A DNA stretch of 64,000 bases from contig CAKUWY010000007.1 of assembly GCA_934699585.1 (NCBI GenBank), positions 62,001 through 126,000 of the forward strand. The letters are read 5' to 3'. The first letter of the stretch is position 1, and every line of letters starts with the position of its first letter. Origin of the DNA: an uncultured Fibrobacter sp. (GTDB lineage Bacteria > Fibrobacterota > Fibrobacteria > Fibrobacterales > Fibrobacteraceae). The position numbers and the translations under genes were made by a program. Under the pieces are notes generated by a model. That model saw only the letters and a list, made by a program, of their open reading frames with translations, was not told where the DNA came from and did not search any database. Positions 48,493-56,613 of the stretch are shown here, one piece after another.

Positions 48493-48556
48493 CTCAATTG
48501 GTTAGAGCAGCGGACTCATAACCCGCGGGTTCCGGGTTCAAGTCCCGGAGGTCCCA
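48483..48556 (+). tRNA. tRNA with CAT anticodon (Met elongator or Ile2)
   Basis: A 74-nt cloverleaf: acceptor GGGACTT/AGGTCCC with one G-T pair, D-arm GCTC/GAGC, anticodon stem GCGGA/CCCGC with an A-C mismatch at the loop-closing pair, loop CTCATAA, five-base variable loop, T-arm CCGGG/CCCGG with loop TTCAAGT, discriminator A and no encoded CCA. The CAT anticodon could be elongator Met or lysidine-modified Ile2; the two cannot be separated here. The first ten bases overlap the end of glgA, whose TAG stop is tRNA bases 8-10. A terminator follows. Confidence 0.92.
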
Positions 48557-48561
48557 CTAGG

Positions 48562-48595
48562 CCCCGAGATGTAAAAATCTCGGGGTCTATTTTTG
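48562..48595 (+). terminator. intrinsic terminator of glgA-tRNA
   Basis: CCCCGAGAT (48562-48570) and ATCTCGGGG (48577-48585) form a 9-bp stem followed by TCTATTTTTG. Confidence 0.88.
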
Positions 48596-48650
48596 TCCCA
48601 GCCACCATTTTTTACATTTAAATACAGAGGGACGCAACACGGAGTTAAAC

Positions 48651-49211
48651 ATGAAGACCATCAAGAAACTTTCCTTAATCAGCACAGTCTCCTTTGCGAT
48701 GTTCGCATTCAACGCCTGCGACGACTCCAGTTCCGGCAGCGGGCCCGACGCGACTGGCACACAGGATTCTTCAAACAGTTCGGGATATTCGGACCCATTC
48801 GACTTCGACTGCCACATCTACCAGAAAAGCAACTGCGATTTCAAGATTACGGACGCTTCCTGGGAAATCTCCATTGCAAAGTATGGTCACTGCAGCAACA
48901 TTACCACGGGAACGGAAGATACCATTTGGGTGTCCAAGATCTATACGCCAAACGAAACCGGCTATACTCTAGAAGACAGCTGGAGTATTACTGGATTCGT
49001 ATTCGAAAGCAACTGCAGGAATTCTCCTCTGGGCGTTGTATACGAAAATGAGAGCGACACCCTAAATGTCAAGAGGATGTGCAACCCCACAACGCACTCT
49101 TCCGAAATGATTAGGCCCTATGAATACGAAAAGGTCGGCAAAACGCTCGAGAGCCTGTACGAAGAAGCACTAAAGGAATGCAAATCCGCAAATACTGAGG
49201 AAGATTGGTAA
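48651..49211 (+). CDS. small lipoprotein, function unknown
   Basis: A 186-residue lipoprotein with CGGAG upstream of the ATG and the lipobox A-F-N-A-C-D-D-S-S-S. The mature protein has a Ser/Thr/Gly linker and ~120 residues with six Cys (F-D-C-H-I-Y…N-C-D-F-K-I-T…H-C-S-N-I-T…S-N-C-R-N…M-C-N-P…E-C-K), probably disulphide-bonded. No known motif was found. The rph gene follows after 30 bases and is probably on the same transcript. Confidence 0.7.
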   Translation: MKTIKKLSLISTVSFAMFAFNACDDSSSGSGPDATGTQDSSNSSGYSDPFDFDCHIYQKSNCDFKITDASWEISIAKYGHCSNITTGTEDTIWVSKIYTPNETGYTLEDSWSITGFVFESNCRNSPLGVVYENESDTLNVKRMCNPTTHSSEMIRPYEYEKVGKTLESLYEEALKECKSANTEEDW

Positions 49212-49241
49212 CTACTACATTCAAGAGCAAGAGGTATCATC

Positions 49242-49964
49242 ATGAGCCGTATCGACAATCGCAAAAATGACGAGATGAGAAAAATCAAGATGACCACGGG
49301 ATTCGTGTCCAGTGCAGATGGTTCCGTGCTTATCGAGATGGGACATACCCGAGTGCTCTGTAACGCAACCCTGTTGCCCGAAGTTCCCAAGTGGCTTGCC
49401 GGCAAGGGCCGTGGCTGGATTACCGCCGAATATTCTCTGCTGCCCCAGAGTACGGGCCAGCGGGTGGAGCGGGAACGGAAAGGAGCCAGCGGACGCACGC
49501 AAGAAATCCAGAGGCTCGTAGGTCGATCACTTCGCGGGGCAGCCAACCTGAACGCCCTTGGAGAACACGCCCTGGTGGTGGACTGCGACGTGATCGAGGC
49601 CGACGGCGGGACCCGTACCGCAAGCATCATCGGAGGCTTTGTGGCACTGGCTCTCGCCCTCAAGAAGGTGAAGCCTACCATTGAAGTTACGGAACAAGTG
49701 TTGCTGCACAACATCAGCGCCATTTCCGTGGGCGTGATTGACGGAGAACCCCGTCTGGACCTGTGCTACGAAGAAGACAGCCGGGCCGACGTGGACATGA
49801 ACATCGTGATGCGGGACGCCGCCGAATACATTGAACTGCAGGGAACCGGCGAACACGCCTCCTTTGACCGCAAGACCCTGGACGCCCTGCTGGCCCTAGG
49901 CGAAAAGGCCTGCAAGGAAATCAAGGAGATGCAGATGTCCTTGATTGGCGGGGTATTACCATAA
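49242..49964 (+). CDS. rph: ribonuclease PH
   Basis: RNase PH trims tRNA 3' ends phosphorolytically. The 240-residue product carries the family signatures G-H-T-R-V-L-C-N-A-T, G-W-I-T-A-E-Y-S-L-L-P, R-S-L-R-G-A-A-N-L-N-A-L-G, V-V-D-C-D-V-I-E-A-D-G-G-T-R-T-A and L-D-L-C-Y-E-E-D. Length is normal. AGAGG precedes the ATG. It ends at a bidirectional terminator facing the nuo operon. Confidence 0.96.
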   Translation: MSRIDNRKNDEMRKIKMTTGFVSSADGSVLIEMGHTRVLCNATLLPEVPKWLAGKGRGWITAEYSLLPQSTGQRVERERKGASGRTQEIQRLVGRSLRGAANLNALGEHALVVDCDVIEADGGTRTASIIGGFVALALALKKVKPTIEVTEQVLLHNISAISVGVIDGEPRLDLCYEEDSRADVDMNIVMRDAAEYIELQGTGEHASFDRKTLDALLALGEKACKEIKEMQMSLIGGVLP

Positions 49965-49996
49965 AAAAGCCGGATGTAAATCCGACTTTTTTATGG
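49959..49996. terminator. bidirectional terminator between rph and nuoN
   Basis: CCATAAAAAAG-C-CGGAT and ATCCG-A-CTTTTTTATGG form a long stem with an A-run and a T-run. It serves as the terminator of rph on the plus strand and of the nuo operon on the minus strand. Confidence 0.85.
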
Positions 49997-50009
49997 TTCA
50001 AAATGGCGC

Positions 50010-51485
50010 TTAAAGCAATGCGAGGCTCGGGAACACTCCCACCACCAGCAAGGCTACGGCCGCTGCAGCCACGGTAAACTTCAGCATATAGCCAAAGACC
50101 GCATTGTCCGCACACTGGCACTGACATTTGCATTCACAGGTTTTCTTGGCCGGCGCAAACAGCACATAGGCGATACGCAGGTAGTAGGCCGCAGCCACCA
50201 GAGAAAGACCAAAGCCCGCCGCCGCAATCCAGGACATGCCCGCAGAGAAGGCTCCCGTAAAGAGAACGAACTTGGCAAGGAACCCTGCAACAGGAGGGAG
50301 CCCGGCCAGCGAGGCAAGGCACACGGCCACCGCCAGCGACACGAAGGGGCGCTTGCGTCCGGCACCCTGCAAGTCGTCCAGGGTTTCGTTCTTGTCGTCT
50401 TTACCCGCCAAATAGGCAACCCCGGTAAGAGCACCGGCAGAGGCCACGGCGTAGGTAATCAAGAAATAGAACATGGGGCCAAGCTGAACCTTGCCAGAAC
50501 CGATATAATCGGGCAGCAACACGCCTAGCAGAATAAAGCCCGCATTCATCACGGCGGAAAACGCCAAAATACGACGGATAGATTTCTGAGCAAGGCCGCC
50601 AAACGCACCGATGGCCATGGACAGAAGGGCGACGATAATCACCATCACGCCCAGGGATTCGGACTGGGAACCAATGGTCACCGGTTCAGCCAAATTCCAA
50701 GCAGGAGCTGTTGCCGCCTTGGTCACCAGCACAGAGAGCCAAATGGAGCCGAGTGCGGCAAGGGCAGCCACCTTTACAACGGCAGCCATAAAGCCTGTAA
50801 CGGCTACGGCGGCTCCGGTATAGACATCGGCCACCCAGTAGTGAACCGGAGCGGCACCGGCCTTGAACAGCACGCCGAAAAGCACCATCAGCACACCGAT
50901 AGCGTAGAGCGGTTCACGCCACAAAATGCAGCTTGAATAGAAGCTGGTGGTTCCCGTAGCACCGTAAATCATGGCCACACCATACAGGAAGATGGCGCTG
51001 AAGATGGCTCCCGACACAAAATACTTGAACACGCCTTCGGAAGAATTGGTGTTTCTGCGACGGAGCCCTACCAGGGCGTACACCGGGAAAGAGGTCAGCT
51101 CCATGGCGATGAACAGGGCCAAGTAATCGATGGCCTGGATCATAAGCAAGGCTCCGCCCGTTGCCAAAAGCATGAGACCGTAGGGTTCGCCGCCCTTATG
51201 TTTTTCGTGACCCAGAGTCCACTGGATACCGGAAATTCCAAGAAGAGCACAGAAGAGAACCGCTCCCGTCAACAGGCGACGGATTGGGTCCATGGCGAAC
51301 AAATTGAAAAGCGTATCCGGAGAAAGAAGCACACAAGACGCCATGGCAAGCACCACGAAGAATGCAGCCGACCAAGGCAGAACCTTGTGCTTGTTTTCGT
51401 CCCTGATAAAGGGTTCCGCGGCAATGGAAACCATGGCCCCGAGAATCACAAGGATTACCGGCATAAGATTGATGTAATTACTCAT
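50010..51485 (-). CDS. nuoN: NADH-quinone oxidoreductase subunit N
   Basis: NuoN is one of the three antiporter-like proton-pumping membrane subunits of complex I. The 491-residue product has ~14 membrane segments, the conserved Glu in the A-M-E-L-T-S-F-P-V-Y-A-L segment (TM5) and the central Lys of V-L-F-G-V-L-F-K-A-G-A-A-P-V-H-Y-W (TM7). Near residue 450 a loop carries K-T-C-E-C-K-C-Q-C-Q-C-A, five alternating Cys that are unusual for NuoN. It overlaps nuoM by eight bases and is the last gene of the operon. Confidence 0.95.
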   Translation of the reverse strand: MSNYINLMPVILVILGAMVSIAAEPFIRDENKHKVLPWSAAFFVVLAMASCVLLSPDTLFNLFAMDPIRRLLTGAVLFCALLGISGIQWTLGHEKHKGGEPYGLMLLATGGALLMIQAIDYLALFIAMELTSFPVYALVGLRRRNTNSSEGVFKYFVSGAIFSAIFLYGVAMIYGATGTTSFYSSCILWREPLYAIGVLMVLFGVLFKAGAAPVHYWVADVYTGAAVAVTGFMAAVVKVAALAALGSIWLSVLVTKAATAPAWNLAEPVTIGSQSESLGVMVIIVALLSMAIGAFGGLAQKSIRRILAFSAVMNAGFILLGVLLPDYIGSGKVQLGPMFYFLITYAVASAGALTGVAYLAGKDDKNETLDDLQGAGRKRPFVSLAVAVCLASLAGLPPVAGFLAKFVLFTGAFSAGMSWIAAAGFGLSLVAAAYYLRIAYVLFAPAKKTCECKCQCQCADNAVFGYMLKFTVAAAAVALLVVGVFPSLALL

Positions 51486-53232
51486 TTTCGGATGCCTCCG
51501 TCTTTTCAGTTTCTACCGCAGGCTGTTCAGCCCCTGCCGCAGAAGAATCCGTACCCACCGCAGCCGCTTGTTCCTCGGCCGCTCCCAGAGCCTCGACGGA
51601 ATCCTCCGCCGCTTCAGAAGCGGCCACGGCGGAATCCACGGCCAGAGTTTCTGACTGAATCTGGGCAATCAAGGCCTTGCGTTCTTCTTCCGTAAATCCG
51701 GAAGCGGCGAGAGTGGAATCCAGCTCCCGCAATTCTTCGGCAGTCATGGGCTGTTCCGCAGGTTCTGCGACCTCCTCTACAACTTCCGTCGTCGATTCTT
51801 CGGTAATTCCCTCGTCGAACAGGTGCAAGGAATTGGTCACGAATGCGGGATGCAGACCAAAAGCCAGAAGCAGCGCCAGCATGGAACCGAAGGCAACCCC
51901 TTCCAGGGCCGTGGTCCTTGTACCTTCCTGGTACTCACGGGCGGGCTTGCCGAAGATTACCTTCTGGATAAAGCGAAGCACGTAAGTGGCCGAAAGAATC
52001 AGGCAGAATCCGCCCACCAATGCAGGCAGGGGTCCCAAATCCCACAGGGAAAGGAGCACTGTAAATTCGCCAACAAATCCGGCGGTACCGGGAACGGCGA
52101 GAGCCATGACGCCAGCCGCACCGAAAAGGAAACTGAACACGGGATTCTTTGAAGAAAGACCGCCCATTTCGTTGATGTTGCGGGTGCCGGTCATGCGTTC
52201 GGCAACGCCCATCAAGAAATACTGGACGCCGGCAGAAATACCGTGAGCCACCAGAAGCACCAGCACTGCAGGGAGCATGGCTTCGGAAAGGCTGAAGACA
52301 CCTGCCACCGCAAAGCCCAGGTGGCTCATGGAGCTATAGGCCAAGAGCCTCTTGCCGTCGGTAGCCCGGAGCGCCATAAGGGCTCCATAAATCGCCGTAC
52401 CGAGGCCAAGCCACATAAGGCCAGAGATGTAATTCAAGTTCATGGGGAATATGGGCAAGACCCAGGCGATAAAGCCGAACACGCCCGCCTTGCTCATGGC
52501 ACCCGTAAGGATTGCAGACAGAGGTGCAGGAGCTTCGGCATAGGTAATGGCCTGCCAACCGTGGAAGGGGAAGATTGGAGTCTTCACCAAGAAGGCAAGC
52601 AAGAAGCTGAGCATCACCAGGGTCTGGGTATCTGCAGGCAAGCTCTGGACAGCCACCGCCATAGAGAGCAACAGGGAATTGTCGGCTATGGTCAGCAAGT
52701 ACCAGAGGGCCACCATCATGGGAGCAGAGCCCACCAGAGTATAGATGGCAAACGTCATGGCCGCCGTAGCCCTCTTTTCGCCACCGAAAGCCGCAATCAA
52801 GATTGCCGCAGGAATCACCATGGCTTCGAAGAAGAAGAAGAACAGCACCGCATCTGCCGCGAGGAAGGTACCGTTCATGGCCCCCATCAAGGCAAAGATG
52901 CCAATGGCGAAATTGCGGTAGTTCTTGCCCGTAGTGCTACGTGCAGAAATCAGGGCCACCAGGGAAAGCCCGCAAGAAAGGAACACCATCCAGGCGCCCA
53001 GACCGTGGGCGTAGAGGTAGTAGTAAACCGGGCCGCGGGTTCCCGGAATGTGGAACCATTCCACAGGAGTGGTCGCCTGGTTACCCGTGACAATCAAGGC
53101 CACGGACATAGCCGCAAAGGCCACACCCATGAGGATTGCCATACGGGAAGACGCGCTGGAATCTTCCTTGGAGTTGAGCACCATCAGGATGGCGGCAACA
53201 AAGGGCGCGATAACGAGAAGATTTAACAACAT
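51478..53232 (-). CDS. nuoM: NADH-quinone oxidoreductase subunit M
   Basis: NuoM is an antiporter-like proton-pumping subunit. The 584-residue product has the family's ~14 membrane segments with the F-E-A-M-V-I-P Glu (TM5) and V-K-T-P-I-F-P-F-H-G-W (TM7 Lys). The antiporter domain ends near residue ~470. A ~115-residue acidic Ala/Glu/Ser-rich, Pro-punctuated tail (from E-E-S-T-T-E-V-V-E-E to the end) extends beyond the usual length and has no recognisable domain. It starts on the last base of the nuoL stop codon (1-base overlap) and overlaps nuoN by eight bases. Confidence 0.95.
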   Translation of the reverse strand: MLLNLLVIAPFVAAILMVLNSKEDSSASSRMAILMGVAFAAMSVALIVTGNQATTPVEWFHIPGTRGPVYYYLYAHGLGAWMVFLSCGLSLVALISARSTTGKNYRNFAIGIFALMGAMNGTFLAADAVLFFFFFEAMVIPAAILIAAFGGEKRATAAMTFAIYTLVGSAPMMVALWYLLTIADNSLLLSMAVAVQSLPADTQTLVMLSFLLAFLVKTPIFPFHGWQAITYAEAPAPLSAILTGAMSKAGVFGFIAWVLPIFPMNLNYISGLMWLGLGTAIYGALMALRATDGKRLLAYSSMSHLGFAVAGVFSLSEAMLPAVLVLLVAHGISAGVQYFLMGVAERMTGTRNINEMGGLSSKNPVFSFLFGAAGVMALAVPGTAGFVGEFTVLLSLWDLGPLPALVGGFCLILSATYVLRFIQKVIFGKPAREYQEGTRTTALEGVAFGSMLALLLAFGLHPAFVTNSLHLFDEGITEESTTEVVEEVAEPAEQPMTAEELRELDSTLAASGFTEEERKALIAQIQSETLAVDSAVAASEAAEDSVEALGAAEEQAAAVGTDSSAAGAEQPAVETEKTEASENE

Positions 53233-55187
53233 TAGACGAGTCCTCCCGAGAAAATGACCAGCATTACAAGGAGTGCAACCCCTGCAACGCTAAACGAGAG
53301 CTGGAGACGAACCTTGCGGACCTGGAGGATAGACGCCCCGTCGCCGAGAATTTCTACGATGGCGGCAATGGTCCACTGGATTGCCTGCAGAACCTTTTCC
53401 ACCACCACGTCGCAGAACCAGGCCAGAATGTTCACACCGGCAATGAATGCGCAGTGGATGTAGTCCCAAAGGAACGTCCAAGAAGCGGCGCTGCCTTCGG
53501 GAACCGTAGAGGCTCCCTTGACACCGATGATACGGGCGCGGCTAAACACCTTCCAGGCGATGTACATACCGCCGAGGGCAGCCAGCGTGCCGAGAGCGGC
53601 AAAGATGACCGGGTTCACGTGGGCGGCAGGATTTGCCGCCAGGTAAATGGCCTGGGCGTGACCCACCACAGAAGCCATACTGTCGCGGAAGAAGGTAAGG
53701 CCAATGGAATCAGCCCACAGGTAGCCGGAGAAGATTGCACCGAAGGCGAGAATCACCATGGGGAACAGCATCACTGCCGGAGCCTCGTGGATATGCTCTT
53801 CGGATTCCTTGCTGCCGCGGTACTTGCCAAAGAAGGTCATGATGATCAGGCGACCCATATAGACCGCGGTAATCACCGCCGTGGCAAGACCCACCACATA
53901 GACGATGGGGCCAATAATGGGGCCGCTCACGAAAATGCGTTCCAGAATCAAGTCCTTGGACCAGAAGCCCGCAAAGCCGGGGAACCCGACAATGGCGAGG
54001 AAGGCAAAAATCATGACGCAGGCCGTCACGGGAGTCTTGTTGATAAGACCGCCCATACGGCGCATGTCCTGCTCCCCGGCGAGGGAATGGATAACCGCAC
54101 CGGCCCCAAGGAACAAGGCCGCCTTGAAGAAGGCATGGGTAAACACATGGAAAATAGAAGCATCAAAGGCACAGACGCCTGCCGCCATGAACATGTAGCC
54201 CAACTGTGAAATTGTCGAGTAGGCCAGAACCTTCTTGATGTCGTTTTGCAGAAGGCCAGCGATAGCCGCCCAGAGGGCCGTGAACATGCCCACGAAAACG
54301 ATAACCAAAAGCACATGCTCCAGCAGGCAGAACATCATCGAGAGACGGGCCAGCAGGTAAACGCCGCTGGTCACCATGGTGGCCGCATGAATAAGGGCGG
54401 ACACGGGGGTCGGACCCGCCATGGCGTCGGGAAGCCAGGTCAACAGGGGAATCTGGGCCGACTTACCAGTGCAACCGATAAAGAAGAGGATTCCTGCAAG
54501 AGAAAGGGGCAGAACCAGTTCCACAACCTCGCCGGCGCCAATCACCATGTTGATGAAAGCGGCAAGACCGTCGTAGTTCAACAGGCTAGAGCCACCGATA
54601 GTCACAAGGGTAAGCATGCCCAACAAGAACCCGATATCGCCCACGCGGTTCACGATAAAGGCCTTGTTGGCCGCCTTGCAGTTCTTGAGGTCCTGATTCC
54701 AGAAGCCGATGAGCAGGTAGGAGCAGAGGCCCACGCCTTCCCAACCGAGGAAGGTGAGAAGCAGGCTGTCGGCAAGCACCAACACCACCATGCTGAACAG
54801 GAACAGGTTGATGTAGGCGAAGAACCTGGCAAAGCCACGGTCGCCGTGCATGTAACCGATGGAGTACATGGCGATGAGAGATCCGATTCCTGTCACGAAC
54901 AGGAGCATGATGCGGGAAAGTCCGTCGAACAGGAAACCGATATCCGCCCGGAACAGGGGAATATCAATCCAGTTGCAGAGGGTTTCCCTGAACCCGGCCT
55001 CGGGCATGCTGCAAGCAAGGATTGCCACCACGGCAAAGGAGAGCGCCGGGAACAACACCGCGAGAGTCCCGACGAGACCTTCGGAGGGGCCCTTCTTTGC
55101 GCCCGAAGAAACCACGGCGATGGTTCCCAGAAGGATAGTACCGATCAGGGGGAAAAGAGGAATAAACCAAAGTGGTAAATGTGTCAT
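53232..55187 (-). CDS. nuoL: NADH-quinone oxidoreductase subunit L
   Basis: NuoL is the distal proton-pumping subunit with the lateral amphipathic helix. The 651-residue product has G-W-E-G-V-G-L-C-S-Y-L-L-I-G-F-W, the P-L-L-T-W-L-P-D-A-M-A-G-P-T-P-V-S-A-L-I-H-A-A-T-M-V motif with the key His/Lys region, and H-A-F-F-K-A-A-L-F-L-G-A-G. Length is slightly above Escherichia coli NuoL, with extra C-terminal membrane segments. It begins three bases after nuoK. Confidence 0.96.
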   Translation of the reverse strand: MTHLPLWFIPLFPLIGTILLGTIAVVSSGAKKGPSEGLVGTLAVLFPALSFAVVAILACSMPEAGFRETLCNWIDIPLFRADIGFLFDGLSRIMLLFVTGIGSLIAMYSIGYMHGDRGFARFFAYINLFLFSMVVLVLADSLLLTFLGWEGVGLCSYLLIGFWNQDLKNCKAANKAFIVNRVGDIGFLLGMLTLVTIGGSSLLNYDGLAAFINMVIGAGEVVELVLPLSLAGILFFIGCTGKSAQIPLLTWLPDAMAGPTPVSALIHAATMVTSGVYLLARLSMMFCLLEHVLLVIVFVGMFTALWAAIAGLLQNDIKKVLAYSTISQLGYMFMAAGVCAFDASIFHVFTHAFFKAALFLGAGAVIHSLAGEQDMRRMGGLINKTPVTACVMIFAFLAIVGFPGFAGFWSKDLILERIFVSGPIIGPIVYVVGLATAVITAVYMGRLIIMTFFGKYRGSKESEEHIHEAPAVMLFPMVILAFGAIFSGYLWADSIGLTFFRDSMASVVGHAQAIYLAANPAAHVNPVIFAALGTLAALGGMYIAWKVFSRARIIGVKGASTVPEGSAASWTFLWDYIHCAFIAGVNILAWFCDVVVEKVLQAIQWTIAAIVEILGDGASILQVRKVRLQLSFSVAGVALLVMLVIFSGGLV

Positions 55188-55190
55188 AGC

Positions 55191-55505
55191 CTACCCCTTC
55201 ATATCCGAATAAGAATCCGCATCAACACTTTCCTTGTTGCGGAAAATCATGATGAGCATAGCAAAGCCCACGCAGGCCTCGGCCGCCGCCACCGCTATGG
55301 AGAACAGCGGCACAATCTGGCCCGTAACGCTAGCCTCTGCAGGAAGCGTCTTTGCAAAGCCCACAAAGGAGAGGTTCACGGCGTTCAGGGCCAGTTCTAC
55401 GCCCATGAGCACAAAGAACAGGTTGCGGCGGGCAACGGCGACGATGATGCCGATGGCGAAAATCACCAAGGCAAGAATCTGGATGTATAACGGCTGGAGT
55501 TCCAT
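55191..55505 (-). CDS. nuoK: NADH-quinone oxidoreductase subunit K
   Basis: NuoK is a three-helix membrane subunit of complex I. The 104-residue product has G-V-E-L-A-L-N-A-V-N-L (conserved Glu36-type) and A-A-A-E-A-C-V-G-F-A-M-L (second Glu), the pair needed for proton transfer. The C-terminus has a short hydrophilic tail. It starts on the last base of the nuoJ stop codon and nuoL begins three bases later. Confidence 0.96.
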   Translation of the reverse strand: MELQPLYIQILALVIFAIGIIVAVARRNLFFVLMGVELALNAVNLSFVGFAKTLPAEASVTGQIVPLFSIAVAAAEACVGFAMLIMIFRNKESVDADSYSDMKG

Positions 55506-56047
55506 CAGTGCTTATCCTCCGTATTTTCGCTAATCACAGAACCAAGGTGTCTCTTGGCAAGGAAGATGGCCGCCACCATCGCCGAAAGCAACAGCACGCC
55601 AATCACCTCGAACAAAAGGAAATACCCGGGGCCCGTAGAGGCCATGTTGAACAGGGTTTCCGAAGTCACCTTCACGGAACCTGCCACGGTTGCAGAATCA
55701 AATGTCATGGTGGAACGCAGCAAGGCAAAGCCCACCATGGCGGCAAGAACTAGAACAGCGGGGATAATGAAGAAGGACACCCCGTCGAACATGGGGGTCC
55801 GCTTATCCTTGGCACCGTTCAGCACCATAATCACAAAGGTCACGAGCATCATGATAGCGCCCGCATAGACCATAATCTGGACAACTCCCAAGAAGGGGCT
55901 ACCTACAAGGCCGTAGATGCCGGCCAGGGAGACCATGGATACAATCAGAGAAAGGGCGCCGTACAGAGGATGCCTGGAAAGGAGCACGCAAAGGGCTGCC
56001 CCTACGGCAATAACAGCGAGAATAATAAAGTAAACGAGAGCGAGCAT
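55505..56047 (-). CDS. nuoJ: NADH-quinone oxidoreductase subunit J
   Basis: NuoJ is a five-helix membrane subunit. The 180-residue product shows the N-terminal helix, S-R-H-P-L-Y-G-A-L-S-L-I-V, the signature F-L-G-V-V-Q-I-M-V-Y-A-G-A-I-M-M-L-V-T-F-V-I-M-V-L (TM3 with its pi-bulge Tyr/Gly) and two further helices. It overlaps both nuoI and nuoK by a single base (TAATG). Confidence 0.95.
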   Translation of the reverse strand: MLALVYFIILAVIAVGAALCVLLSRHPLYGALSLIVSMVSLAGIYGLVGSPFLGVVQIMVYAGAIMMLVTFVIMVLNGAKDKRTPMFDGVSFFIIPAVLVLAAMVGFALLRSTMTFDSATVAGSVKVTSETLFNMASTGPGYFLLFEVIGVLLLSAMVAAIFLAKRHLGSVISENTEDKH

Positions 56048-56613
56048 TACTTAACCTCCATTCCCCAGGTTTCCAGAGCCTGCTTGTTCAGAGTCCCGCC
56101 AGGAGCCTTCTGGCTCTGCTCGTCTTCGGGATAGTCGGCAGGATTCCAGTTGGTCAAATCGAAAAGACTGGATACAAATTCGTCGCGGGTGCGATGTTCG
56201 AAACTGATTACCTTGGTATCCATACGGAGCGCATCTACCGGGCAGGCCTCGACGCAAAGACCGCAGAACACGCAGGTCAGGTGGTCAATGTCAAAGCGCA
56301 TCACCCGCTTTTCGATACGAGGGTCGTCGCTCTGAGTAGCCTCGATAAAAATGCAGTGAGCAGGGCAGGCCGCCGCACACATGCCGCAGGCCACGCAACG
56401 GGGAGTCCCGTCGGGGCGAAGCATCAGGCGGTGCTTGGCACGGTAGGTATTACGCACTTCGGGCTGGCCTTCGGGGTAAGAGATGGTAGGCAGGCTGTCG
56501 TAGTTGAAAAGACCGCGGGCAGCGTGCTTGAGAGTTGTCCACAGACCGCGAATGGCCTCAAAGATATAGAGGCGTTCACCCAGGGTCATGGGTTTCTGTC
56601 TGATAACGCGCAT
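56047..56613 (-). CDS. nuoI: NADH-quinone oxidoreductase subunit I
   Basis: NuoI carries the [4Fe-4S] clusters N6a and N6b that pass electrons to NuoB. The two C-x2-C-x2-C-x3-C-P motifs are at Cys73/76/79/83 (C-V-A-C-G-M-C-A-A-A-C-P) and Cys114/117/120/124 (C-V-F-C-G-L-C-V-E-A-C-P). Length 188 is normal. It has single-base overlaps with nuoH and nuoJ. Confidence 0.97.
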   Translation of the reverse strand: MRVIRQKPMTLGERLYIFEAIRGLWTTLKHAARGLFNYDSLPTISYPEGQPEVRNTYRAKHRLMLRPDGTPRCVACGMCAAACPAHCIFIEATQSDDPRIEKRVMRFDIDHLTCVFCGLCVEACPVDALRMDTKVISFEHRTRDEFVSSLFDLTNWNPADYPEDEQSQKAPGGTLNKQALETWGMEVK

